DNA of 64,000 bases, taken from NCBI RefSeq assembly GCF_021887715.1, contig NZ_JAIQXX010000005.1, positions 151,864 through 215,863 of the forward strand, read 5' to 3'. Within the stretch, counting starts at the first letter, position 1. The number at the start of each line of letters is the position of its first letter. Shown here in pieces: positions 17,739 to 26,812 of this stretch. Source of the stretch: Winogradskyella immobilis. GTDB taxonomy: Bacteria; Bacteroidota; Bacteroidia; Flavobacteriales; Flavobacteriaceae. A program made the translations under genes and the position numbers. Below the pieces are notes generated by a model, which saw only the letters and a program-made list of their open reading frames with translations, made no database searches and was not told the origin of the DNA.

Positions 17739-20700
17739 ATGCCGTTATTTAAAAAACAACTAATTCTAGTTTTTCTATTTACAACCACATTCCTTTTTGC
17801 CCAAAAATCAGCCATATATACGAGTAGTTTTCAAGATTATCAAAAAGCGTTAACGCTATATAATAATCAACAATACAAGGCTGCTCAGTCCTTGTTTGAC
17901 GATATTAAATACAGCACGGAAGACGAAGTTTTAAAATCAGATTGCAGCTATTATATTGCCAATTGTGCTGTAAGATTAAATCAAAAAAATGCAGATGATC
18001 TTATTGAAGAATTTGTAGAAGAATATCCAACAAGTACAAAACGGAACACAGCATTTTTAGATGTGGCAGATTATTATTTCGAAAACTCAAAATACGCTTA
18101 TGCACGTAAATGGTATGATAAAGTTGATGATAGAAGTATAGCACGTACAGAACGTGAAAAATTCAATTTTAATTACGGTTATAGCCTTTATGCTACTAAA
18201 GATAAAAGAGGGGCAACAAAATATTTAAACCGTGTTGCTAACTCTAAAGACTATGGTTCGCAAGCTAAATATTATATCGGTTACATGGCTTATGAAGGCG
18301 ATGATTACGATACAGCTAACAGTTATTTTGATCAGGTTGCTGATAATGAAAAATACAAAGAGAAACTCAATTATTATCAAGCAGATTTAAATTTTAAATT
18401 GGGTCGTTTTGAAAAAGCTATTGAATTAGCCGAAGCGCAAATAAATAAGAGTAATGCTGAAGAAGTGTCTGAATTATCAAAGATTATTGGTGAGAGTTAT
18501 TTTAACCTCGGCAACTATGCAGAAGCCATTCCATATTTAAAAGCCTATAAAGGCAAACGCGGACGTTGGAATAATACTGATTATTATCAATTAGGATATG
18601 CTTATTATAAACAAGATGATTTTGAAAATGCCATTTCGGAGTTTAACAAAATTATTGATGGTAATAATGGTGTAGCTCAAAATGCCTATTACCATTTAGG
18701 TGAAAGTTATATTAATTTAGAGAAAAAGCAAGAAGCACTAAATGCATTTAGAAATGCATCTCAAATGGATTTTGATGAAAAAATTAAAGAAGATGCCTGG
18801 CTAAATTATGCTAAGATTAGTTACGAAATTGGTAATCCATATCAATCCGTACCGCAAGTATTATCAGGGTATTTAGAGGCTTATCCAACTACAGCTTATA
18901 AAGAAGAAATAGAAACGTTATTAATAGATTCTTATATCACCTCTAAAAATTATAAAGAAGCATTAAGTTTATTAAAGAGTAAAGGAAGTTTTGAGAATAA
19001 ATTAGCATATCAAAAAGTAGCTTTTTATAGAGGAGTTGAGTTGTATAACGAAACAAAATATAACGAGGCTTTAGATTTATTTGAAAGCTCACTTAAAGAA
19101 CCTCGCGATCCTGTTTATTTAGCAAGAGCAACATTCTGGAAAGCAGAAACCGATTATAATCTCACCAATTATAATGAAGCACTAATTGGATTTAAAGAAT
19201 TTCAGTTAGAAGGTGAAGCGTCTCAAGTTACCGAATCTAAAAATTTAGATTATAATTTAGCATACACCTATTTTAAGCTTAAAGATTATGGACAAGCCTC
19301 TGCATATTTTCAAAAATTTATTAGCTCTAATTCTGGAGATAAATTAAGAGAAAACGATGCTTATTTAAGACTGGCTGATGGTCATTTTGTCTCGAGTAAA
19401 TACCAAGATGCAATTTCGGCCTACGAAAAAGCAATTCGGTTAAATAAAATAGAGACAGATTATGCGGCATTCCAGAAAGCCATGAGTTATGGTTATATTG
19501 GAAAAGGACCAACTAAAATTTCAGAATTAAATACATTTATTGACGGCTATCCAAAATCAGGTTTAAGAGATGATGCTATGTATGAGTTGGCAAACTCTTA
19601 TGTAAAAGCTGGTGATACTGATAAAGCCATGCGCATGTACGATCGTTTGAATAAAGATTATCAACGTAGTGCATTTATTTCTAAATCACTTTTACGTCAA
19701 GGCTTGGTACATTATAATGCTAATGATAACGAACGGGCTTTATCAAAATTTAAAAGAGTTGCTAAAGATTACGCTGGTTCGGAAGAATCTATCCAAGCGG
19801 TATCTACAGCACGTTTAATTTACATTGATTTAGGTAGAGTAGACGAATATGCTTCATGGGTACGAAGTTTAGATTATGTGGAAATTACAGATGCAGAATT
19901 AGATAACACAACATATCTAGCTGCCGAAAAACAATATTTAGATGGAAATACTGATCAGGCCATTCGTCAGTTTAATAAATATTTAAATGGTTTTTCAAAC
20001 GGAATACATGCTTTAAAATCACACTTTTATTTAGCGCAACTCTACTACAAAAAAGACTTGTTTGAAAATGCACAACCGCATTATGAGTCTGTGGTTAATG
20101 CTTCTAAAAATGAATACACAGAGCAAGCTATAGTTAAATTAAGTGAAATCTATTTAAACGACTCTAATTGGTCTAGCGCTATACCTGTATTGCAACGTTT
20201 AGAGCAAGAAGCCGATTATCCGCAGAATATCATTTATGCACAATCTAATTTAATGAATGCGTATTACCAAACCGAAGATTATACAAATGCAGAACGCTAT
20301 GCAGATGAGGTATTATCTAGTTCTAATTTAGATGCTAAGATTAAAAGTGATGCCAAACTTATTATAGCACGTTCTGCTATAGAAACAGGAAACGAATCTA
20401 AAGCAAAATCTGCTTATGCTGAAGTAGAAAAATTGGCATCGGGTAGTGTAGCAGCAGAAGCACTATATTACAATGCATATTTTAAAAATAAAGACGGTCA
20501 GCACGACGCATCAAATACAGTAATTCAAAAATTAGCTAAAGACTACAGTAGCTATAAGTTGTATTCAGCTAAAGGATTAGTGATTATGGCCAAGAACTTC
20601 TATGCATTAAAAGATGCATTTCAAGCGACTTATATCTTAGAAAGTGTAATTTCTAATTTTCCAGAGTTTAAAGACGTCGTTAATGAAGCTAAGGCAGAGT

Positions 20701-20762
20701 TGACAAAAATTAAATCAGAAGAAGCAAAAACAAATTCATCAATCGAAATAGATGATAACTAA
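17739..20762 (+). CDS. Large exported tetratricopeptide-repeat protein
   Basis: The 1007-residue protein has a signal peptide (1-22, ending FLFAQ) and is then almost wholly helical repeats of TPR/Sel1 spacing, about 34-36 residues each, with recurring YxLGxxYYxxxxFxxAxxxF patterns (for example YQLGYAYYKQDDFENAISEF near 287). No enzyme motif was seen. It is probably periplasmic, or bound to the outer membrane, and forms a scaffold. The next gene, 74 bp downstream, codes for an outer-membrane barrel, so the two probably form a complex. Bacterial TPR proteins of this size (BamD/YfgC-like or gliding-type scaffolds) act in envelope assembly; the actual role is unknown. Confidence 0.8.
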   Translation: MPLFKKQLILVFLFTTTFLFAQKSAIYTSSFQDYQKALTLYNNQQYKAAQSLFDDIKYSTEDEVLKSDCSYYIANCAVRLNQKNADDLIEEFVEEYPTSTKRNTAFLDVADYYFENSKYAYARKWYDKVDDRSIARTEREKFNFNYGYSLYATKDKRGATKYLNRVANSKDYGSQAKYYIGYMAYEGDDYDTANSYFDQVADNEKYKEKLNYYQADLNFKLGRFEKAIELAEAQINKSNAEEVSELSKIIGESYFNLGNYAEAIPYLKAYKGKRGRWNNTDYYQLGYAYYKQDDFENAISEFNKIIDGNNGVAQNAYYHLGESYINLEKKQEALNAFRNASQMDFDEKIKEDAWLNYAKISYEIGNPYQSVPQVLSGYLEAYPTTAYKEEIETLLIDSYITSKNYKEALSLLKSKGSFENKLAYQKVAFYRGVELYNETKYNEALDLFESSLKEPRDPVYLARATFWKAETDYNLTNYNEALIGFKEFQLEGEASQVTESKNLDYNLAYTYFKLKDYGQASAYFQKFISSNSGDKLRENDAYLRLADGHFVSSKYQDAISAYEKAIRLNKIETDYAAFQKAMSYGYIGKGPTKISELNTFIDGYPKSGLRDDAMYELANSYVKAGDTDKAMRMYDRLNKDYQRSAFISKSLLRQGLVHYNANDNERALSKFKRVAKDYAGSEESIQAVSTARLIYIDLGRVDEYASWVRSLDYVEITDAELDNTTYLAAEKQYLDGNTDQAIRQFNKYLNGFSNGIHALKSHFYLAQLYYKKDLFENAQPHYESVVNASKNEYTEQAIVKLSEIYLNDSNWSSAIPVLQRLEQEADYPQNIIYAQSNLMNAYYQTEDYTNAERYADEVLSSSNLDAKIKSDAKLIIARSAIETGNESKAKSAYAEVEKLASGSVAAEALYYNAYFKNKDGQHDASNTVIQKLAKDYSSYKLYSAKGLVIMAKNFYALKDAFQATYILESVISNFPEFKDVVNEAKAELTKIKSEEAKTNSSIEIDDN

Positions 20763-20836
20763 AAAAATCTTTTAGAAACAAGAATCATTCAAATCGTAAT
20801 TCTAAAACAATTAGTTATCTTAAAAAATCAAATCGC

Positions 20837-22561
20837 ATGAAAATCAAACAGAGTCTAATCTTAATCTTAGCATTGAGTTTTACATTTAATTATGCTCAAA
20901 ATAGAACTAAAGACACTATAGATAGTCAAACCGTAAATGTTATTAAGCCATATACACCTACAATTTCTGATGCTTTTAAAATTAAAGATATTCCGTCTTT
21001 AGATGATGCCAATACCATTAAGAAAAAAGAGGTGAAATATAATATTTTTTCAATTCCTGTAGCATCAACATTTACACCTGCAAAAGGCAAGGCGGCTAAG
21101 GTAGATAAAGCAGCTCCAGTAAAATTATATGATAACTATGCATCACTTGGTGTGGGCACATATACTACAATTTTAGGAGAAGTATATTTAAATCATGAAT
21201 TAAGTAATGGAGAAAATGTAGGAGGCTATTTTAGTCACCATTCTTCTGATGGTGGCGTTGATGACGTGTTGTTAGATAATGATTTTTCTAAAACCAATTT
21301 TAATGCTAACTATTCTAAAAAGCTTTCTGACTTTTCTTGGAAAATAGATTTAGGAGCAGAACTTCAAAATTACAATTGGTATGGTTTACCACAGCAGTTT
21401 TTTGGACAAGCAGAAGCCAATACCATTGACCCAGAAATAAAATATAATAGCTTTTATATCGGTGGTAAATTAAAGTTTGATGATGCTATTATTAAAGATG
21501 GAAGTGTGCGTTTTAGACGCTTTGGAGACGATAGAGATTCTGGCGAAAATAGATTTGTAGCAAAAGTAGGATTTGGTATTCCTGTTCAAGGAGAAGAAAT
21601 AGATACTGAGATTAAAGTCGATTATATTAGCGGGGAATTTGATCGAAATTTTGTATCAACAGAATCTATCAATTACGGAAATGTATCCGTTGGGTTATCA
21701 CCATCTTATCAGATAAAACAAGATGATTTAACCATAGATTTAGGGGCGAAATTTGTGTATTTAAATGATACAGAGCTTAATGATAACAGATTTTTTATCT
21801 ATCCTAATATAGAAGCTTCATACCGTTTGGTAGATGATATTTTAATTTCTTATGCAGGAGTTAAAGGAGATTTAATTCAGAATTCGTATTTCGATTTTGC
21901 AAGTAGCAACCCATTTGTGTCACCAACATTATTAATTACACCAACAGATCAACGCTATAAGGCGTTTATAGGTCTAAAGGGCAAACTATCTAATAGTGTG
22001 AGTTATAATATAAAAGGAAATTATTACGCAGAAGATACAAAGGCATTGTTTAGAACTAACGAAGCACAAACTTTTGCTAGTGAAGCTTATCAATTTGGAA
22101 ATTCATTCAATGTGGTTTACGATGATGTAGATACCTTTTCTGTAGCTGGTGAATTAAATATTGATGTTAATAGAAACTTTAAGTTAGCCATAAAAGGTGA
22201 GTATTTTAATTACTCTACCGATAATGAAGCCGAAGCTTGGAATCTTCCTGATGTTACAGGATCTATATTTTTAGACTATCAAATCTCTGAAAAGTGGTTT
22301 ATGGGAGGTAGTGTTTTCTTTGTTGGTGAACGAAAAGATCAATTGAGTTTGGTTGGCACATTGATAGATACTACACCAATAACAGTAACTTTAGATAGTT
22401 ATTTTGATGCAAATGCACATGTAGGTTATAAAGTTACAGATCAATTATCTGCATTTGTAAAAGCAAATAATATTGCAAATCAAGATTATGACCGTTGGTT
22501 AAATTTTCCTGTACAAGGCATCCAATTTTTAGCAGGAGCAACCTATCAGTTTGATTTTTGA
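20837..22561 (+). CDS. Outer-membrane beta-barrel protein related to TonB-dependent receptors, plug not seen
   Basis: The 574-residue protein has a signal peptide (1-20, ending FNYAQ), a linker with VNVIKPYTPTISDAFKIKDI, and then alternating strands to a C terminus GIQFLAGATYQFDF that ends in Phe like an outer-membrane barrel. Late segments such as LSAFVKANNIANQDYDRWL are typical of the barrel of TonB-dependent receptors, but the ~120-residue plug and the TonB box are not seen in the short N-terminal part. It follows the TPR gene by 74 bp. A passive pore or a partner of the TPR scaffold are both possible. Confidence 0.75.
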   Translation: MKIKQSLILILALSFTFNYAQNRTKDTIDSQTVNVIKPYTPTISDAFKIKDIPSLDDANTIKKKEVKYNIFSIPVASTFTPAKGKAAKVDKAAPVKLYDNYASLGVGTYTTILGEVYLNHELSNGENVGGYFSHHSSDGGVDDVLLDNDFSKTNFNANYSKKLSDFSWKIDLGAELQNYNWYGLPQQFFGQAEANTIDPEIKYNSFYIGGKLKFDDAIIKDGSVRFRRFGDDRDSGENRFVAKVGFGIPVQGEEIDTEIKVDYISGEFDRNFVSTESINYGNVSVGLSPSYQIKQDDLTIDLGAKFVYLNDTELNDNRFFIYPNIEASYRLVDDILISYAGVKGDLIQNSYFDFASSNPFVSPTLLITPTDQRYKAFIGLKGKLSNSVSYNIKGNYYAEDTKALFRTNEAQTFASEAYQFGNSFNVVYDDVDTFSVAGELNIDVNRNFKLAIKGEYFNYSTDNEAEAWNLPDVTGSIFLDYQISEKWFMGGSVFFVGERKDQLSLVGTLIDTTPITVTLDSYFDANAHVGYKVTDQLSAFVKANNIANQDYDRWLNFPVQGIQFLAGATYQFDF

Positions 22562-22595
22562 TATAAAACGGAATAGTCTTTGATTATTATATGAT

Positions 22596-22979
22596 ATGAA
22601 ACATATTATTTATATCATAACGCTATTTATATCTACAACTATCTTTGCACAAAAAGAGGCGACTATAGTAAAAGAAATAAAGCTTCATTATACCTGTGAT
22701 GAAGGTACATCACAAGCTTATAAAGATTTTGCTAATGAAAATTACAAGTTAATTTCTTACGGATTAGTGATTTCTGAAGATTGGGATTTCGATAAATTTT
22801 ATTGGAAACATATGAAAGAGAAGTACAACATTATTATGGGTAATGGAGGTTGTCTTGTTGATGAAGCCATGCTGTGTTATTCTAATAAAATGAGAGCATT
22901 GCTCCTTAAAAAATTTGGAGAAGATATTTTTGAAAAAGGAAAAAAGGAAGCGAAGTTATTATACCAAAAGAAAGAATAA
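22596..22979 (+). CDS. Small secreted protein, unknown function
   Basis: The 127-residue product has a signal peptide (1-18, ending IFAQ) and a mature part of about 109 residues with three cysteines (in HYTCDEG, GGCLVDEAMLCYS). It is acidic and basic by turns and ends KEAKLLYQKKE. I do not recognise the family. It follows the barrel gene by 34 bp and may belong to the same operon. A palindromic repeat element fills the gap to the convergent methyltransferase. Confidence 0.55.
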   Translation: MKHIIYIITLFISTTIFAQKEATIVKEIKLHYTCDEGTSQAYKDFANENYKLISYGLVISEDWDFDKFYWKHMKEKYNIIMGNGGCLVDEAMLCYSNKMRALLLKKFGEDIFEKGKKEAKLLYQKKE

Positions 22980-22994
22980 ATTTAATTGTTTTGT

Positions 22995-23097
22995 CATTCC
23001 GTATTGTCCCACTGAGCGCAGTCGAAGTGTGATACGAAATCTATTATTAATGAGATCCTGAATTACTGAAGCGAGTTCAGTACAGGCAAGTTCAGGA
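22995..23097. repeat. Dispersed palindromic (REP-like) element between convergent genes
   Basis: Two nested hairpins lie side by side. The first has CACTGAGCGCAGTCGAAGTG (23010-23029) with imperfect outer arms ATTCCGTAT and ATACGAAAT. The second has outer arms TCCTGAA (23056-23062) and TTCAGGA (23091-23097) and inner arms ACTGAA (23065-23070) and TTCAGT (23076-23081). Such GAGCxxAGTCGAAG palindromes recur in flavobacterial genomes. A related core, GAGCATAGTCGAGG, lies at 43666-43679. It probably also ends transcription from both sides. Confidence 0.65.
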
Positions 23098-23105
23098 AGA
23101 CAGAT

Positions 23106-23816
23106 TTAGTTATATATCCTCGCCAAATAATCATAATGTTCGCCTTCTAGTATCAATTCACATTGTAAACCAACACTATTACAAGCTGTTTTTAACGTAT
23201 TAAAGTCGAGGTAGAGCCATTTCATTGGTACTTCTTTTTGGCCTTTATAGTTGAGGTAGTAATCTAATTCGCCATAGTAATCAGCATTCATATCTTGCCA
23301 ACCCCGATAGTTATCGGGACCATCGTCATCTTCGTACATATATTTTATATCACTAGAATCAATTAAAATTTGCCCATTGGGTTTAAGTAATGATTTTAAA
23401 TGTTTCAGATAATTAGGTGTATTTTCCAAAGTTTGAAAAATACCAGTACCGTTCATTAACACTAAAATAGTGTCAATGGTTTCAATTTCGTCTAGTAACG
23501 CTTTTAATTCTACATTAGTAACACCACGTTGTTTACAGACTTCTATTGATCCTTCAGAAACATCAATAGCTTTAACTTCAAACCCTTTATTTTGAAGATG
23601 CAAACTGTGACTTCCAGTTCCACAGCCAACATCAAGAACAGAACCTTTAGCAAGCTGTAATGCCTTTTGTTCTAGTTTAGGCATTTCAGAATAACCTCGA
23701 AATAAATAGGGTAATGGCAAGACGTCTTCATCAGAAATATTAGTTGAGGTGATAAGGTCTTCTGTATAATTCCCAGAATGGTAATCTAATAAGGCTTTTC
23801 CAAAAAGGTCTTTCAT
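23106..23816 (-). CDS. Class I SAM-dependent methyltransferase
   Basis: The 236-residue protein has motif I VLDVGCGTGSHSLHL (61-75), motif II VKAIDVSEGSI and post-I IDTILVLMNGTGIFQTL, then LKSLLKPNGQILIDSSD. The fold is a class I methyltransferase. The methyl acceptor is not deducible; the MNGTG motif in place of the usual DLV/HHL acid patch marks a distinct subgroup. It is flanked on both sides by palindromic repeats. Confidence 0.8.
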   Translation of the reverse strand: MKDLFGKALLDYHSGNYTEDLITSTNISDEDVLPLPYLFRGYSEMPKLEQKALQLAKGSVLDVGCGTGSHSLHLQNKGFEVKAIDVSEGSIEVCKQRGVTNVELKALLDEIETIDTILVLMNGTGIFQTLENTPNYLKHLKSLLKPNGQILIDSSDIKYMYEDDDGPDNYRGWQDMNADYYGELDYYLNYKGQKEVPMKWLYLDFNTLKTACNSVGLQCELILEGEHYDYLARIYN

Positions 23817-23822
23817 ATTTAT

Positions 23823-23878
23823 TCCTCACAAAAGTGAGGATCTCATTTTGTCATTCCTGCGTAGACAGGAATCTTTTT
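23823..23878. repeat. Two palindromes upstream of the methyltransferase
   Basis: TCCTCAC/GTGAGGA (23823-23840, 4-nt loop) is followed by ATTCCTG (23853-23859) and CAGGAAT (23866-23872) and then five T residues. The second is the GTCATTCCTGC...GCAGGAATC type of flavobacterial repeat, of which related copies are seen at 42125-42144 and 55112-55184. Confidence 0.6.
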
Positions 23879-23973
23879 AATTAAAAACTAATTATCAAAT
23901 ATAGATAAAAGTAAGTAGCTACAGTGTTTTTGATTTTTTCAAAATTGTATCGATAACTTCGTATTTTTACATT

Positions 23974-24468
23974 ATGCAAAACATTTTAAATAACCTACCT
24001 AAGCTAGCTGCGGAAAAACATAAGGAGAATAAAACCTTTTTTACAAAGCTAAAAAAGAAACCTCCAAAACAGTTAGATTATGTAATGCAAGAGTTGCATG
24101 AAGAAGAGTTTCAACGTACAGATTGTTTGCAATGTGCCAATTGTTGTAAAACTACAGGTCCATTATTTACAGATAAAGATATTGCAAGAATCTCCAAACA
24201 TTTTCGACTTAAACCTCAACAGTTTGTGGAACAATTTTTGAGGGTAGATGAAGATAACGATTATGTGTTACAATCTGTACCTTGTACATTTTTAGGTGAA
24301 GATAATTATTGTTCAATTTATGAGGTACGCCCTAAGGCGTGTAGAGAGTTTCCGCATACCGACAGGAAGAAATTTCAACAAATTTCTAACTTAACCCTTA
24401 AAAATGTAGCAATATGTCCTGCAGCATATAATATTGTTAAAGCACTAAAAAAGAGAATGTCTAAATAA
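23974..24468 (+). CDS. YkgJ family cysteine-cluster protein
   Basis: The 164-residue protein carries the conserved Cys arrangement CLQCANCC (49-56), CTFLGEDNYCSIYEVRPKACREFPHTD and a final CPAAYNIVK, the CxxCxxCC ... C ... C ... C ... C pattern of the YkgJ/CxxCxxCC family thought to bind a metal, zinc or iron. The biochemical role of the family is not established. The ATG follows a near-consensus TATTTTTA element at 23959-23966. It is 8 bp upstream of the next gene. Confidence 0.85.
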   Translation: MQNILNNLPKLAAEKHKENKTFFTKLKKKPPKQLDYVMQELHEEEFQRTDCLQCANCCKTTGPLFTDKDIARISKHFRLKPQQFVEQFLRVDEDNDYVLQSVPCTFLGEDNYCSIYEVRPKACREFPHTDRKKFQQISNLTLKNVAICPAAYNIVKALKKRMSK

Positions 24469-24476
24469 TTAAATGA

Positions 24477-25379
24477 ATGAGAAAAATTGCCCTTATAGTT
24501 TTTTTAATCTTACTGTCTAGTTTAAATGCTTATGCACAAGAATGGATGAAATCCTTGTCTATAGCTAAGCGATTAGCTTTAACTGAAAATAAAATGATAT
24601 TGATGATGTGGGAAGAAGCAACATTATATCCTTTCCCGGTAATAATGTACGATGATGATGGTAGAAAAATCTTTGTAGAAGATATGTTTACAGTGCCAGA
24701 AATAGAAGAAATACTATGGGAGAACTTTGTTCCATTAACCATAAATGAAAGCATGTACGATGATTTATATAAGGAAATAAAGGGCAAACGTAAGCTTACA
24801 TATATTGATAAGTTTAATGACGATACTATTAAAATTTTAGATGTTAATGGTAATATATTAAACGCAAAAAATGTCTATTCTACAAGTAGAGTTAACCTAA
24901 CTGAGCTCATACTTAAATATGCCTTGGATACTAAATTTTTAAAGCAAGAATTAATTAATTATAGAAACAAAAAAGATTTTTATTCTACATTTTATTTGGC
25001 ATCTAAGTATGTAGACTATGCAATTTATAACATAAGAAATATAAGAGAGGAAATACTAGATTTATCTAATATTTATTTAAAAGAAGCCAAAGATTTATTA
25101 GAGGACAGCAATTTAGAAAATAAAGAAAAATTAGAACAGCGAATTAGATTGATACGGATGAAGCAAGATTTAATGCTCAATAACCCCAAAAAAGTATTAC
25201 GACAATTAAAGCGTATAAATGCACCGACAATAGAAAATGCAAATACGCCACTAATAGCATTTTTATACCTCACCGCATATCGATTATTAAACGATGAAGT
25301 AAATGCAGCAGAATGGAGGCCAAAAGTGTCTTTAATAAATATAAAGATATCGCAATTAATAATTAACAATAATAGATAA
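24477..25379 (+). CDS. Exported thioredoxin-fold-like protein, unknown function
   Basis: The 300-residue product has a signal peptide (1-21, ending LNAYAQ) and a start EWMKSLSIAKRLALTENKMILMMWEEATLYPF that resembles DUF255/thioredoxin-like domains, but no CxxC is present, so it is not an oxidoreductase of that type. The C-terminal half is helical (LNNPKKVLRQLKRI and similar), possibly TPR-like. It lies between YkgJ and the membrane hydroxylase genes with 8- and 2-bp gaps, so the three are an operon. Function unknown. Confidence 0.6.
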   Translation: MRKIALIVFLILLSSLNAYAQEWMKSLSIAKRLALTENKMILMMWEEATLYPFPVIMYDDDGRKIFVEDMFTVPEIEEILWENFVPLTINESMYDDLYKEIKGKRKLTYIDKFNDDTIKILDVNGNILNAKNVYSTSRVNLTELILKYALDTKFLKQELINYRNKKDFYSTFYLASKYVDYAIYNIRNIREEILDLSNIYLKEAKDLLEDSNLENKEKLEQRIRLIRMKQDLMLNNPKKVLRQLKRINAPTIENANTPLIAFLYLTAYRLLNDEVNAAEWRPKVSLINIKISQLIINNNR

Positions 25380-25381
25380 AG

Positions 25382-26218
25382 ATGGAGGTTATTATTGATT
25401 ACTTTAAAAACATTCCTTCATCACATAGAAGTTTAATACTTGTTGGAGGAATAACATTTTTTTGGTTATTAGAAAGTACTCTACCGTTATTTAAATTTAA
25501 GTACATAAAATGGAAGCACGCCATACCTAACTTCTTTTTTACTTTAACAACAATAATTATCAATTTTCTACTCGCATTTATATTGTTAAGTACTTCAGAT
25601 TGGGTAATAGCTAATAATTTTGGTATTATCAATTGGTTACCCGAAATGCCTTTGTGGTTATATGTGTTTTTAGGAGTATTATTACTCGATTTTTTCAGTG
25701 CTTATTTAGCACATTATGTAGAGCATAAAGTTAATTTACTTTGGATGGTGCATTTAGTCCATCATACCGATCATAACGTAGATACAACTACCGCAAATCG
25801 TCATCATCCTATAGAAAGTGTTATTCGTTTTGTATTTACATTGATAGGTGTGTTTATTGTTGGTGCACCAATTGGTATTATTATGCTTTACCAATCAATA
25901 TCAGTAGTGGCATCACAATTTAACCATGCTAATATAAAATTACCTGTAGCTATAGATAAGCTTTTAAGTTATATTATAGTGTCACCAGATATGCATAAAA
26001 TACATCACCATTATAGATTACCATATACAGATTCTAATTATGGAAATATTTTTTCTATATGGGATCGGTTACTAGGAACGTATAAGTATATACCACGCGA
26101 AAAAATTGTATATGGTGTAGATGTATTTTTTGATGAAGAAGAAAATGCTAAGGTTTCTAATTTATTGACACAACCTTTTCAAAAATACAAGCGACCTACC
26201 ATTAATCCTAATGAATAG
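25382..26218 (+). CDS. Membrane-bound fatty acid hydroxylase/sterol desaturase family protein
   Basis: The 278-residue protein has four predicted membrane helices and the eight-histidine di-iron motif in order: HYVEH (His111, His115), HLVHHTDH (His124, His127, His128, His131), NRHHP (His141, His142), and after a gap NHAN (His182) and MHKIHHHY (from His205). Members hydroxylate or desaturate lipids with O2 and a reductase. Substrate is unknown; lipid hydroxylation or hopanoid/carotenoid modification are options. It starts 2 bp after the preceding stop. Confidence 0.88.
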   Translation: MEVIIDYFKNIPSSHRSLILVGGITFFWLLESTLPLFKFKYIKWKHAIPNFFFTLTTIIINFLLAFILLSTSDWVIANNFGIINWLPEMPLWLYVFLGVLLLDFFSAYLAHYVEHKVNLLWMVHLVHHTDHNVDTTTANRHHPIESVIRFVFTLIGVFIVGAPIGIIMLYQSISVVASQFNHANIKLPVAIDKLLSYIIVSPDMHKIHHHYRLPYTDSNYGNIFSIWDRLLGTYKYIPREKIVYGVDVFFDEEENAKVSNLLTQPFQKYKRPTINPNE

Positions 26219-26350
26219 GAGTTGACGCCGAATCTATATAAAATTTTATTTTTCAGCTGTTACTCGGATTTTTTAACAGTTTAAAGGTTTTTTTAAGTAG
26301 TTTCTTGCAAAACAAACTATGTTTAGAATGGATTAGTTAATTACTGTTGA

Positions 26351-26809
26351 GTGAAACATTTGTTGAACTTAATAGTTTTTTTATTGAAAAATTTTACGAG
26401 AATACTTATTGTATTTCTATTAACACTTACTTGTTGTAATGTGTTTTCACAAACAGAATATGCTAGGTTAGATAAAAATAAAAACCCTCAAGTCGAAGGA
26501 TTTTATCACAATTTAAATAAAACAAAAGATACACTTATTCTTAAGAGTGATCGTAAAATAAACTACCTCTATTCAATAGATAAAAGTCAAAATAAGGATC
26601 TCAATCTTTTGGTAGATGCTAAAACTTATAAATTACCACTTAACAAATTAGGAAAAGGCAAGCATGTATTTGTAGCCATACAATCTCCATTACGAATTGT
26701 CTTTGTGGTACACATGCTAGAAGAGATACCAATAGGGAGCAAAAAGGTGGTAACTGTTTTAGACTACGCAATTAAAGAAGAAGAATTAGCGTCTTCAAAG
26801 CATAATTAA
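26351..26809 (+). CDS. Small exported protein, unknown function
   Basis: The 152-residue protein has an unusually long hydrophobic N terminus (about residues 5-33, two hydrophobic stretches, ending CCNVFSQ) and a basic/acidic mature part with HVFVAIQSPLRIVFVVHML. The start is GTG at 26351; the nearest ATG choice is not evident upstream. I do not recognise the family. The stop lies 3 bp from the stop of the convergent muramidase gene. Confidence 0.5.
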   Translation: MKHLLNLIVFLLKNFTRILIVFLLTLTCCNVFSQTEYARLDKNKNPQVEGFYHNLNKTKDTLILKSDRKINYLYSIDKSQNKDLNLLVDAKTYKLPLNKLGKGKHVFVAIQSPLRIVFVVHMLEEIPIGSKKVVTVLDYAIKEEELASSKHN

Positions 26810-26812
26810 TTT

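Noticed and set aside
22995..23097. Possible CRISPR-like or phage attachment repeat
   Set aside because: There are nested palindromes but no regularly spaced direct repeats with spacers, and no cas or integrase genes nearby.
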